A stretch of DNA of 34,568 bases. Origin: Sphingobacteriales bacterium. Lineage in GTDB: Bacteria > Bacteroidota > Bacteroidia > Chitinophagales > Chitinophagaceae. Under the pieces are notes generated by a model, which was not told the DNA's origin, searched no databases, and worked only from the letters and a program-made list of their open reading frames with translations. The stretch spans positions 7,207-41,774 of the forward strand of contig JAHEBJ010000015.1 of NCBI GenBank assembly GCA_024642285.1. The letters are read 5' to 3'. Of the stretch, positions 22,922 to 31,793 are shown piece after piece. The number at the start of each line of letters is the position of its first letter. The stretch's first letter is position 1. Position numbers and translations under genes: made by a program.

Positions 22922-24373
22922 CTAATGAGCGTGTTCTACTTCATCAATATAAAACTTCTCCGCATCCGCCTTCTCCATATCCGACATCTTCACTTTATAA
23001 TTTTCGCCACTGGTTTTTAAAATAGCTTTGATCTCTGCTACCGCAATAACCGGGAAGTATTTAGCAAACAGGAAGAAACAGGTAAAGAACAATCCGAATG
23101 TTCCTAAATAGAAACCTATCTCCCAAATAGTAGGGCTGTAATATGTACTCCATGATGACGGCAGATAATCTCTGTACACCGAGGTTACAATAATTACAAA
23201 ACGCTCGAACCACATACCTATGTTTACGATGATGCTCATAAAGAACGTCACGGTAATATTTCTTCTTAATTTACGACTCCAGAACAACTGAGGCGATACC
23301 ACGTTACAGAACATCATCAAATAATATGACCAGCCATAAGGACTGAAAAGGTTTGCCCTGTTTTCTTTAAACGCATACCACTCGTATGGATTTTGTCCGT
23401 ACCATGCAATGAACAGCTCCGTTAAATAAGCACAACCCACAATACTACCGGTCAATACAATAATCTTGTTCATGGCCTCAATGTGCCCGATGGTAATATA
23501 ATCCTGAAGATTCAATACTTTTCGTACTATAATCAACAGGGTTTGTACCATGGCAAAACCCGAGAAGATAGCACCTGCCACAAAGTATGGCGGGAAGATG
23601 GTTGTATGCCAACCTGGTACAATTGATGTAGCAAAGTCGAACGATACAATCGTATGCACCGATAATACAAGCGGCGTACTTAAACCCGCCAATACCAGTG
23701 ATAAAGATTCATGACGCTGCCAGTGTTTTGTACTTCCGGTCCAGCCGAAAGAAGCAACACCATAAAACATTTTACGGAATTTTGTTTTTGCACGGTCTCT
23801 CACTGTTGCCAGATCGGGAAGTAAACCCGAGTACCAGAATAAAAGGGATACCGTGAAATAAGTTGATACCGCAAACACGTCCCACAAAAGCGGTGAGTTA
23901 AAATTCACCCATAAAGGACCACGGCTGTTAGGATAAGGCAATACAAAGAAAGCCATCCATACACGACCCATGTGCCAGATAGGAAACTGGCCCGCACACA
24001 TTACTGCAAATATTGTCATCGCCTCAGCTGCACGGTTTACACCTGTTCTCCAGCCCTGGCGGAATAATAATAAGATCGCTGAAATTAACGTACCGGCGTG
24101 GCCGATACCGATCCACCATACAAAGTTGGTAATATCCCAGCCCCAGCCAATTGTTTTGTTCAGGTTCCACTGACCAATACCGTAGGTTACTTCACGATAA
24201 ACACTATATACCCCAAATAATAAAAGCGCCACGCTGATATAAAATCCAATATACCAGAGCCGGCTAGGCTTCATCTCAATGGGACGTATGATATCTTCTG
24301 TTACCTGGTGATAATTTTTCTCACCATCAACCAGCGGTTCCCTTTGTTGTGATTCGTATTTCAGTAATGACAT
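22922..24373 (-). CDS. actC: Alternative complex III subunit ActC (NrfD/PsrC-like)
   Basis: Ten-helix NrfD/PsrC-family quinol-binding membrane subunit, 483 residues. Menaquinol is oxidised near its interface with ActB. Typical stretches: WDITNFVWWIGIGHAGTLIS, MTIFAVMCAGQFPIWHMGRVW, FWYSGLLPDLATVRDRA and HTIVSFDFATSIVPGWH. The His and acidic residues in these helices line the proposed quinol site and proton path. I start at ATG 24373 (MSLLKYESQQREPL); the ATG six codons upstream adds nothing typical. The soluble C-terminal tail is about 25 residues. Confidence 0.94.
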   Translation of the reverse strand: MSLLKYESQQREPLVDGEKNYHQVTEDIIRPIEMKPSRLWYIGFYISVALLLFGVYSVYREVTYGIGQWNLNKTIGWGWDITNFVWWIGIGHAGTLISAILLLFRQGWRTGVNRAAEAMTIFAVMCAGQFPIWHMGRVWMAFFVLPYPNSRGPLWVNFNSPLLWDVFAVSTYFTVSLLFWYSGLLPDLATVRDRAKTKFRKMFYGVASFGWTGSTKHWQRHESLSLVLAGLSTPLVLSVHTIVSFDFATSIVPGWHTTIFPPYFVAGAIFSGFAMVQTLLIIVRKVLNLQDYITIGHIEAMNKIIVLTGSIVGCAYLTELFIAWYGQNPYEWYAFKENRANLFSPYGWSYYLMMFCNVVSPQLFWSRKLRRNITVTFFMSIIVNIGMWFERFVIIVTSVYRDYLPSSWSTYYSPTIWEIGFYLGTFGLFFTCFFLFAKYFPVIAVAEIKAILKTSGENYKVKMSDMEKADAEKFYIDEVEHAH

Positions 24374-24490
24374 ATCGTTAATTAAAGTCAAAAGTTAAAA
24401 ATCAAAAAATAGAACTGATGCCTGCTTTTTTACTTTTTACTTTCTTAATTTTTACTTGGTTTGATATCAACAATTATTAATTCGCAATTT

Positions 24491-27400
24491 TTAAGCATGT
24501 GCCTTAGTTTCTCCTTTCTTCTCTTCGTGTGTTTCTTCTACTCCAATATGCCTGTCGGTGTTACGCACTTTTGCCAGGTAATTTACATTAGGCAAAACGT
24601 GTAACTGCTCCAGTACATAAAAAGCACGGTGCTTCTGATCAATATTCCTCTCTTTATAAATATTACTTTCTTTATCGTTAACATTACCAAAGCTGATAGC
24701 GTGTGTAGGACAAGCCTGCATACAGGCTGTCTTTACATTACGTACCAATTTTGGATCCTGTTGTTTCTTTGCTTCCAGTTTAACTTCCTGCAAACGCTGC
24801 ACACAGAAAGAACATTTCTCCATCACACCTCTTGAACGAACGGTTACATCCGGATTCAATACCATTCTTGTAAGATCATCGTTCATCTGCATAACCGATT
24901 CGTTCATATAAGAACCAATCATCGGGCTTTGGTTATCAGGGAAACTATCAGCTCCGGTATAATCAAGCCAGTTAAAACGACGTACTTTATAAGGACAGTT
25001 GTTGGCACAATACCTGGTACCGATACAACGGTTATAGATCATCTGATTCATTCCTTCGCTGCTGTGGTTTGTTGCAACAACCGGGCATACATTTTCGCAG
25101 GGTGCATTATCGCAATGCTGACATAACATCGGCTGGAACACCACATCCGGATTTTCCAGGTCGCCTGTGAAATAACGATCGATACGCAGCCAATGCATCT
25201 CATGGGCTTTCTGTACCTGTATCTTACCAACAACACTCACATTATTTTCAGCTGTACATGCTACAACGCAGGCGCTGCAACCGGTACAGGTATTCAGATC
25301 AATACTCATTCCCCATTTAATACCCGGTTTTTCAAAATCGGGATAAATAGTAGCGTCTTTTACAAAGTCTTTGCTTCCTCCAATAGTTAGTGATTCTCTT
25401 TCCGCTGCTACATGGGCTAACAGAGCAGCCGGATTAGCATTGAAAGTGGCTAAATTGGTTTCGTAAATAACAGGGCGGCTTTCGGTAAACCCGTGTACCT
25501 GAGTTTGAGCCAGCGGATACATTGTTCCTGTTTTTTCAACAGTTGCTACCGAAGAATATAAATTGGTTCCGTTAAATCCTGCAAGTGGATACACATTCTT
25601 GCCTGCACCGTTTGCAGATTTACCAATATATAAAGATGTTTCGTCTTTGTTTGCACTCTCTCTTCCGTATCCTACTGCTACCGCAATTGTATTTTTTTGC
25701 ATTCCGGGAATAACAATTACAGGTAACTCAACAGACTTGCCGTTGGCTGTAATTTTTATAACCGGTTTTTCGGGATGCACTTCATAATCACTCTGCTTAC
25801 CACCTTCCTGGTTCATTACATCCAGGTTTAACAATGATAAAGCCATTGCCGGGCTTATCATTGCGTAGTTGTCCCAGGTTACTTTTGTAACCGGATCAGG
25901 TAATTCCTGCAACCACGGATTGTTTGCCTGGCTGCCATTACCAACTGATATTTTTTGATAAAGCACTACTTCAACATCGCCGCCTTTTACAGACGCAATT
26001 GCAGCACCTGCACCACCAACAGCACCGCCGTTGAATGACGCTGTACCTACAGGCATTGTTGCAGGCTCAATAACTCCATCCTGCAGTGCTTTGTTATACA
26101 GATCTGTACTGCCCAATTTGGCATTCCAATATGTTTTGAAATAAGTTTCGTAGTCGTTAACCATGCTGCCAGCAGCCGAACTCCACTTGATCAATGAAGT
26201 TTGAAAAGCCCTTGTTTTAAACAATGGGTTGATCGTTGGCTGAAGTAAACTGATATAACCGGTCTTAGGTTCCGCATCGCCCCAGCTCTCTAGCCAATGG
26301 TGCGAAGGAAGAATATATTTACACTGCTCCGTTGTTTCATCCATGGTTCCGTTAAAGGAAACAGAAACAACTTTTGCTAATGCGTCTTTAATTTTTTTGC
26401 TGTCGCTGTAAGAATAAACCGGATTTGCGCCATGAATCAAAACTGCGCCAATTGCTCCCGAGTTCATATCATCAACCAGCTTTGCCATATCCGCATCAAC
26501 GCCGTTTTTGTAGTTCGACGTCATGGCCCAATTGATGGTAGAACCATTTGCGCCAATGGCTTCGTTGATAGCATTAATTATGATTTGAATATTAACATCG
26601 TTGCTTCCGCATACCACCAACGCTTTTCCTTTGTTTGCATTTAATGCTGCAACAACGGTATCAATTCCTTTAGCCAGTTTTGAATCAGCAATAGATGGTG
26701 CCGAAACAGCAACACCCAGTTTTGATGCTAATGCTAATGCAACAGCTCCGGTTTCGGATGGTTTATGTGTATAACGATCATCAGCATTTCCGCCGGTCAT
26801 GCTCATCATACTTTCAAACTGGAAATGTTTGCTCAATTGAGCTTTCTCTCCGGTCATCTTTCTGTTCTTTGCATACTGACTGCTGAACTCTGTAGGGCTT
26901 AACCAGGTGCCTAAAAAATCGGCGCCTAAACTCACAATTACATTTGCATTATCGAAATGGTAGGAAGGAATTGCTTTTTTACCGTAACAGGCTTCGTTGG
27001 CCTGTATCATGCCACTGTAGCTAACTGCATCGTATTGTACATGAAGGCTTCCCGGATATTTTGCTAAAAATTCACCAATGATTGCTAAGGTAGATGGAGA
27101 GTTAACAGAACCTGTCAATAAGGCTACCGGCTTGCCAGCGATAGCAGCTCCAACCATTTTATCAAACGCATCAAAACCAGTTACTTCTTTAAACTCTTTG
27201 CCATCTTTCTGCATCGGGTACCGAAGACGGGTATTGTCGTAAAGATCCAGAACTGAAGCCTGAGCCTGTGCATTTGTTCCTCCGTTTGTTATAGTTGATA
27301 ATTCGTTTCCTTCAATTTTTATCGGACGGCCATCTCTTTGCTTTACCACAACCGAAATAGCATCGCCGCCATTAACATAAGTAGATGCATAATAATCGGC

Positions 27401-27667
27401 TACGCCGGGAATATGACCATCGGGCTTATTTAAAAACGGAACAGCTTTACGAACCGGAATTTCGCAACTTGCTGCAACAGCAGCCGCAGCTGTACTAAAA
27501 CCAAGATATTTAAGGAAATCTCTGCGTGGAGTTTTGGCATCTAAAATACCTTTATCATCAAGATCTGCCATGGGCAGCTCTTCATTAAATTCATTTTTGG
27601 TTGATTCCTGAAAATTTTCCGTATGATTCAGTTCTCCAAAACTTTGCCAGTATTTTTTCTTACTCAT
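24491..27667 (-). CDS. actB: Alternative complex III subunit ActB (molybdopterin-like plus Fe-S domains)
   Basis: Periplasmic-facing iron-sulfur subunit of 1058 residues. A Tat-like signal sits inside a long N-terminal extension (RR at 48-49 in TPRRDFLKYLGF). Residues about 75-700 resemble a molybdopterin oxidoreductase fold; members of this family carry no cofactor. The C-terminal ferredoxin-like domain has four Cys groups: CTGCSACVVAC (near 795), CQHCDNAPCENVC (near 846), CIGTRYCANNC (near 878, with Thr replacing one Cys, as is usual in this family and expected to give a 3Fe-4S site) and CSFC with CMQAC (near 949 and 980). It passes electrons from quinol at ActC to the ActA hemes. Confidence 0.95.
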   Translation of the reverse strand: MSKKKYWQSFGELNHTENFQESTKNEFNEELPMADLDDKGILDAKTPRRDFLKYLGFSTAAAAVAASCEIPVRKAVPFLNKPDGHIPGVADYYASTYVNGGDAISVVVKQRDGRPIKIEGNELSTITNGGTNAQAQASVLDLYDNTRLRYPMQKDGKEFKEVTGFDAFDKMVGAAIAGKPVALLTGSVNSPSTLAIIGEFLAKYPGSLHVQYDAVSYSGMIQANEACYGKKAIPSYHFDNANVIVSLGADFLGTWLSPTEFSSQYAKNRKMTGEKAQLSKHFQFESMMSMTGGNADDRYTHKPSETGAVALALASKLGVAVSAPSIADSKLAKGIDTVVAALNANKGKALVVCGSNDVNIQIIINAINEAIGANGSTINWAMTSNYKNGVDADMAKLVDDMNSGAIGAVLIHGANPVYSYSDSKKIKDALAKVVSVSFNGTMDETTEQCKYILPSHHWLESWGDAEPKTGYISLLQPTINPLFKTRAFQTSLIKWSSAAGSMVNDYETYFKTYWNAKLGSTDLYNKALQDGVIEPATMPVGTASFNGGAVGGAGAAIASVKGGDVEVVLYQKISVGNGSQANNPWLQELPDPVTKVTWDNYAMISPAMALSLLNLDVMNQEGGKQSDYEVHPEKPVIKITANGKSVELPVIVIPGMQKNTIAVAVGYGRESANKDETSLYIGKSANGAGKNVYPLAGFNGTNLYSSVATVEKTGTMYPLAQTQVHGFTESRPVIYETNLATFNANPAALLAHVAAERESLTIGGSKDFVKDATIYPDFEKPGIKWGMSIDLNTCTGCSACVVACTAENNVSVVGKIQVQKAHEMHWLRIDRYFTGDLENPDVVFQPMLCQHCDNAPCENVCPVVATNHSSEGMNQMIYNRCIGTRYCANNCPYKVRRFNWLDYTGADSFPDNQSPMIGSYMNESVMQMNDDLTRMVLNPDVTVRSRGVMEKCSFCVQRLQEVKLEAKKQQDPKLVRNVKTACMQACPTHAISFGNVNDKESNIYKERNIDQKHRAFYVLEQLHVLPNVNYLAKVRNTDRHIGVEETHEEKKGETKAHA

Positions 27668-27715
27668 AATGTTCTGATGTGCTAATTTGCGAATATGCTA
27701 ATTTGCTGATTGTTA

Positions 27716-28990
27716 TTAATAATGACACTTCTGACACTCCGTTCCGCCAATATTTTCAACAGTTACACTGTCCATCTTATGGTTTTTAAGATCATTGTGG
27801 AATTTCTCGTAAATGCTGTAATATTTATTGCCAGATCCGGCTTCCTTATTATAAAAATCAACTTTGGTCTCTCTGTGACAATTGATACACCAGCCCATGC
27901 TCAGATCTGAGAACTGGTACACTTCCGGCATTTGCTGAATGTTACCGTGACATGTCTGGCAGGCCTGCTTACCCACTTTTACGTGCTGGCTATGGTTAAA
28001 GTACACATGATCGGGAAGGTTGTGAATCTTCACCCACTCAATTGGTCTTGCACCATCAGGAATTCCGTCGTTATTATTATCTGGATTGTAACTTTTGGTA
28101 TTGGTATTCCATCCTGCATAAGAATATAGCTTCTGTATTTCAGCAGTTCCATCAACAGCTTTGCCATTTTCTCTTACTAACACATCTGGCCCTTCATACT
28201 TATCAATTGCTTTATGGCAATTCATACAGGTATTAACCGATGGAATACTTGCCTGCTTACTATCCTGAGCACCACCATGACAGTACAAACAACTTATCTG
28301 GTTGGTACCGGCATGAACCTGGTGAGAATAATAAATGGGTTGCTCTGGCTGATAATTTTGCTGGCGGCCCATTCCTATTGCACCATTGATAGTATAAAAA
28401 CCACCTACAGAAAACAATACCAGAATGCCGACCATTAAATATGACTTATTTCTATAGAAAGGAACAGGCTCTGTACGGAGAACGCCTTCTTTTTCGTCAG
28501 ATAATTTGCGGAGATTGCTGTTTACCTGTAATAATATGAATGCAATTAACGCTAAAACAAGGGTGAGGATTCCAAAAAGAAGTGAATCATCAGTCTTTTC
28601 AACGGGTGCACCTACAGGCGCTACGGGTGGTGCCCAATCATCAACATATTTCAGTATCGCATCAATATCTTCTTTTTTCAACTGGCTGCCAAAAGCAGTC
28701 ATCACCACATTATTCCATTTTGCAGAAATTTCTTTAGCGTAAGCATCTGTCTCTTTCAAAGATGCCGAGTTGGCAATCCACTTATAAATCCAGTCCCCTG
28801 CAGGCACTCTGGTGCTCCAACCTTTAAGGGCGGGACCTGTAAAATCCTTGTCCACTTTGTGGCAGCTTGCACAGTTGGCTTTAAATAAGGCCTGACCATC
28901 CTGGGCAAAGGATTGAAAGCTTGTAGACAGTAAAACAACTAAAAAAATATTGGCTAATATTCCGTTAAAGATTTTTCTATAGCGACTCAT
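27716..28990 (-). CDS. actA: Alternative complex III subunit ActA with six heme c motifs
   Basis: Multiheme cytochrome c of 424 residues. After a signal sequence (to about residue 29), a class I-like monoheme domain has C40-x2-C43-H44. Two membrane segments follow (about 136-156 and 182-201). A pentaheme domain then has CxxCH at C234, C255, C344, C368 and C419. ActA is usually described as pentaheme, so the N-terminal monoheme unit is an addition. Electrons should flow from ActB clusters through these hemes to ActE or the oxidase. First gene of the act-cox operon, with a good promoter match upstream at 29036-29068. Confidence 0.94.
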   Translation of the reverse strand: MSRYRKIFNGILANIFLVVLLSTSFQSFAQDGQALFKANCASCHKVDKDFTGPALKGWSTRVPAGDWIYKWIANSASLKETDAYAKEISAKWNNVVMTAFGSQLKKEDIDAILKYVDDWAPPVAPVGAPVEKTDDSLLFGILTLVLALIAFILLQVNSNLRKLSDEKEGVLRTEPVPFYRNKSYLMVGILVLFSVGGFYTINGAIGMGRQQNYQPEQPIYYSHQVHAGTNQISCLYCHGGAQDSKQASIPSVNTCMNCHKAIDKYEGPDVLVRENGKAVDGTAEIQKLYSYAGWNTNTKSYNPDNNNDGIPDGARPIEWVKIHNLPDHVYFNHSQHVKVGKQACQTCHGNIQQMPEVYQFSDLSMGWCINCHRETKVDFYNKEAGSGNKYYSIYEKFHNDLKNHKMDSVTVENIGGTECQKCHY

Positions 28991-29035
28991 ACAGTTATAT
29001 CGGGGCTAATGTGGAAAAATATCCTGATTCGGTTG

Positions 29036-29068
29036 CAAAAATAAGACAGGATGCTGACAATATATCAA
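29036..29068 (-). promoter_or_regulatory. Candidate promoter of the act-cox operon
   Basis: On the minus strand TTG (29068-29066), a 22-nt spacer and TATTTTTG (29043-29036) fit TTG-N17-23-TAnnTTTG. The start would lie near 29029, leaving a leader of about 40 nt before actA. This is the best-formed promoter match in the window besides that of the MarR gene. Confidence 0.6.
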
Positions 29069-29224
29069 CATTTTCAAAAAAAATTTTCCCTTGTCCAGCC
29101 TGCGTTTCAGCCGATTGTTTAAATACCTGCTTTGTATTTGTCATGTATTTGTAAACTGATTGAAGAATTAAAAATTTATTGATCTGGTGAGTCATTTCAC
29201 AAATTTTTAATCCACTTTTGCCGA

Positions 29225-30091
29225 ATGTTTGAAAAGCTTAAGGCCCGCTGGAAGGTAAATACACTAAACCTAGTTTTGGTAATTGCCACTTTTGCGTTGG
29301 GAGGAAGTCTTTGTGGATATGCCGGACGAAAACTATTATTGCTTACCGGACTGGAAAAGGGAGCCCTATGGATTACACTCTATATTATATTGGTTACCCT
29401 GCTTTGGCCTGTTTGTGTTTTACTAATCAGTATTCCGTTGGGCCAGTTTCGTTTTTTTAAAAATTATATTATTAAGATAAGTAACAAGATGACCGGCAGA
29501 AAGGCAAAAAAAAAAGATGACCTGACGAGGGTTGCCATTTTTGCAAGCGGTGCAGGCAGCAATGCAGAAAAAATAATTGGCGAACTAGAGAACGGACAGG
29601 TTTCGCTGATTGTTTGCAACAAAACCGGCGCAGGCGTTATTGCCATTGCAGCGGAACATCATATTCCGGTATTGATGATAGAAAAGGAAAGGTTTTTCAG
29701 CGGCGATCATTATTTGCCCGAATTGAAAGACCATAAAATTGATTTTATTGTATTGGCCGGGTTTTTATGGAAAGTGCCGGAGCCTCTCATTAAGGCCTTC
29801 CCAAAAAAAATCATCAATATACATCCGGCGCTCTTACCAAAATATGGAGGAACAGGGATGTATGGCAGTAAAGTGCATGCAGCAGTTATAGCCGGCGGCG
29901 AAAAAGATAGCGGCATCAGTATTCATTATGTAGATGAATTGTATGACCATGGCGAAATAATTTTCCAGGCAAGCTGCAAAATTGAAGAAGGCGATACTGC
30001 CGAATCGCTGGCCAAAAAAATTCATGCGCTTGAACATGCACATTACCCGGCCGTGATCAACAATCTGTTAGAAAAGCAAAATCATAGTTAA
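29225..30091 (+). CDS. Fusion: two-helix membrane domain plus PurN formyltransferase
   Basis: 288 residues in two parts. Residues 1-90 form a small membrane domain with helices at about 14-34 and 47-70 (GGSLCGYAGRKLL and LLISIPLGQF between and after them), which I recognise as a Bacteroidota family of the DUF6787 type. Residues 101-288 are phosphoribosylglycinamide formyltransferase, which makes FGAR from GAR and 10-formyl-THF in purine synthesis. RVAIFASGAGSNAEKII binds the phosphate. N198 and H200 in INIHPALLPKYGGTGMYG and D241 in DHGEIIFQ are the catalytic residues. The linker KKK (95-97) is encoded by an A10 tract, where a one-base slip would uncouple the halves. A membrane-tied PurN would be unusual. 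Confidence 0.85.
   Translation: MFEKLKARWKVNTLNLVLVIATFALGGSLCGYAGRKLLLLTGLEKGALWITLYIILVTLLWPVCVLLISIPLGQFRFFKNYIIKISNKMTGRKAKKKDDLTRVAIFASGAGSNAEKIIGELENGQVSLIVCNKTGAGVIAIAAEHHIPVLMIEKERFFSGDHYLPELKDHKIDFIVLAGFLWKVPEPLIKAFPKKIINIHPALLPKYGGTGMYGSKVHAAVIAGGEKDSGISIHYVDELYDHGEIIFQASCKIEEGDTAESLAKKIHALEHAHYPAVINNLLEKQNHS
29506..29515 (+). other. A10 homopolymer at the fusion junction
   Basis: Ten consecutive A follow GGC and precede GATGACC. In the annotated frame they encode the end of Ala94 and Lys95-97. Loss of one A leads to TGA at 29523-29525, and gain of one leads to TGA at 29518-29520. Either slip would release the membrane domain as a separate short protein. Confidence 0.8.
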
Positions 30092-30118
30092 ATCAGTTTT
30101 TTACCAATGCTGTTTTAA

Positions 30119-30958
30119 ATGCTTGCCCTATTTTTACTGCAATTAATCAGTCAGGCATTGCGTTCATTTTTTACAATAACATTTTTATCGCTGTTTTTTA
30201 TTTTGTCGGCAAACACGCTTTGTGCACAGGTGACGGTAACAGGCACTGTATTCGATTCGGCCAAAAGAAACTACGTTGAAAATGTACGTGTGTTAAGCAG
30301 CAGCGGTGCTTTTGTAATAACAGATTCCATGGGTAATTATAAGATACCGGTATCGCTGAAAGACTCTCTCAGTTTTATCTATAATAATAAGCCAACTCAA
30401 AAATTTGCTGTGCAGCAAATTGCCAACCTCAATCAATTTGATATTATGCTGCACATGCCGGTAAAAAGCGGCATCAAAACTTTAGAAGAGGTGGTTGTCT
30501 TCAGCAAAACGCATCAGCAGATTGCGGCCGAAAACAGGGACCTATATGAAGGATATTTTAATTTCAAAAAACCAACCATCAAAACAAGTGTTGGTCCCGG
30601 AGGTGCAGTAGGGGCAGATTTAACCGAGATCATCAATATGTTCCGTTTCAGAAGGAACAAACAGTTGGCAGCTTTCCGAGACCGCCTTGAGCAACAGGAG
30701 GAAGATGGATACGTAAATTACCGGTTTAATAAAAATTTTGTTGGCAGGATAACACAGCTTAAAGGCGCCGAACTGGATTCTTTTATGGTTCGCTATATAC
30801 CCAGTTACGAATTTGCCAGCATGGCTGATGAAGTAACATTCAATAAATATATTTTAAATTCGTCGTACGCTTTTAAAATTGAATTATTAAACAGCGGAAA
30901 ACCGCTGACAGCAGAAGAAATTAAAATGAAAAGAGACTTATGGAAGAAAATCAACTAG
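30119..30958 (+). CDS. Secreted protein with carboxypeptidase-regulatory-like domain
   Basis: Exported protein of 279 residues. It has a hydrophobic signal (about 12-36, ending SANTLCAQ) and then a carboxypeptidase-regulatory-like beta-sandwich (VTVTGTVFDSAKRNYVENVR, SSSGAFVITDSMGNYKIPV, about 37-105). This is the fold found at the N-terminus of many Bacteroidota surface proteins. The remainder (about 120-279) is mixed alpha/beta, rich in Phe, Arg and Lys, with no catalytic motif I can name. There is no TonB-dependent beta-barrel, so it is not a SusC-type protein. Its end overlaps the next gene by 19 bp, implying cotranslation. Confidence 0.8.
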   Translation: MLALFLLQLISQALRSFFTITFLSLFFILSANTLCAQVTVTGTVFDSAKRNYVENVRVLSSSGAFVITDSMGNYKIPVSLKDSLSFIYNNKPTQKFAVQQIANLNQFDIMLHMPVKSGIKTLEEVVVFSKTHQQIAAENRDLYEGYFNFKKPTIKTSVGPGGAVGADLTEIINMFRFRRNKQLAAFRDRLEQQEEDGYVNYRFNKNFVGRITQLKGAELDSFMVRYIPSYEFASMADEVTFNKYILNSSYAFKIELLNSGKPLTAEEIKMKRDLWKKIN

Positions 30959-31491
30959 TACTGGGAATTGGCACAAGACTGCAACACACACAATTTGGGC
31001 CGGGTGTAGTTGTTGGCGTAAAATATGCCAGTTATCTTATCTCCTTCATCCATCATGGTGTAAAAGAAATTGATAAAACAGATAATCATCTTGATGAGAT
31101 CATTGCAGAAAATGTAACCGCCGAAGTAGAAACGGTTTCGCAGGTTGAAATGTCTTTATTAAAAATATTAAGACAGTGGAGCGATGTTAGCGAAATTGTT
31201 CCCATTGGTGATAAATGGATTGGCGGCACCATGAGTTTACAAACTGCCGATAAAACATTGAAGCCAAAAGATATTCCGATTGATGATTTTTTTCACAAGA
31301 TCGTTATGCTGCGTGACCGCCTGCGGGTATTAGAGCAAAACATCAATAGCCATAAAAAATTAACCGACGAAGACAAGGTTCACCTGCAGCAATATATTAC
31401 CCGATGCTACGGATCGCTTACTACTTTTAATGTGCTGTTTAAAAACAAGGAGCAGTGGTTTGTGGGGGATAAAGGAAGCAAAGACAATTAG
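30940..31491 (+). CDS. Conserved hypothetical protein with a Tudor-like N-terminus
   Basis: 183-residue soluble protein. Residues about 8-50 read GIGTRLQHTQFGPGVVVGVK then YLISFIHHGVKEID, like the small Tudor/SH3-like module with the H-x2-FGxGxV pattern at the C-terminus of UvrD/PcrA-type helicases, which can bind RNA polymerase. The rest is probably helical (EMSLLKILRQWSDV; MLRDRLRVLEQNINSHKKL, coiled-coil prone). No catalytic motif. The start overlaps the end of the secreted-protein gene by 19 bp. An interaction with RNA polymerase or a helicase is speculation from the short module. Confidence 0.72.
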   Translation: MEENQLVLGIGTRLQHTQFGPGVVVGVKYASYLISFIHHGVKEIDKTDNHLDEIIAENVTAEVETVSQVEMSLLKILRQWSDVSEIVPIGDKWIGGTMSLQTADKTLKPKDIPIDDFFHKIVMLRDRLRVLEQNINSHKKLTDEDKVHLQQYITRCYGSLTTFNVLFKNKEQWFVGDKGSKDN

Positions 31492-31516
31492 ACCTGTTTT
31501 TTACTTCATTGCATAT

Positions 31517-31606
31517 TTATCCATAACGCAACCCTTCCGGCAATACTCCGTGGTCTTTCAGCAGGTTGCCGGTGTTAGCTAAGCCGGTTACAATGATGCC
31601 TGACAT
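31517..31606 (-). pseudogene. Possible remnant: C-terminal-like 29-codon ORF
   Basis: In the 302-nt gap 31492-31793, a minus-strand ATG at 31606 opens MSGIIVTGLANTGNLLKDHG and ends LRYG before TAA. The same frame is open further upstream to about 31657 (SDLKFRNNRNQ). The composition looks like the end of a real protein, but no gene body remains, so it may be a deletion remnant or a tiny protein. Otherwise I see nothing in this gap except AT-rich leader before the acylase. Confidence 0.25.
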
Positions 31607-31793
31607 CTGGTTTCGATTGTTTCTGAATTTAAGATCTGATAAGAAAATTAAAATCCTTTACTTCCGGGATACCCTTTCTATAATTAAATTATTGATATGG
31701 TAAAGAAGGGTTCCTGTAAAATTGAAATACCGAAAACAACAGGCAAATATTTTTTACGGATATTTGAACCCGCCAATTAAAATTAACTTGCTC

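Noticed and set aside
27680..27706. Direct repeat TGCTAATTTGC x2 between actA and actB
   Set aside because: Only two 11-bp AT-rich copies are present; such strings are common in Bacteroidota intergenic DNA and show no further structure.
28995..29195. 66-codon minus-strand ORF upstream of actA
   Set aside because: It lies in the divergent promoter region over the best promoter match and has no protein-like pattern.
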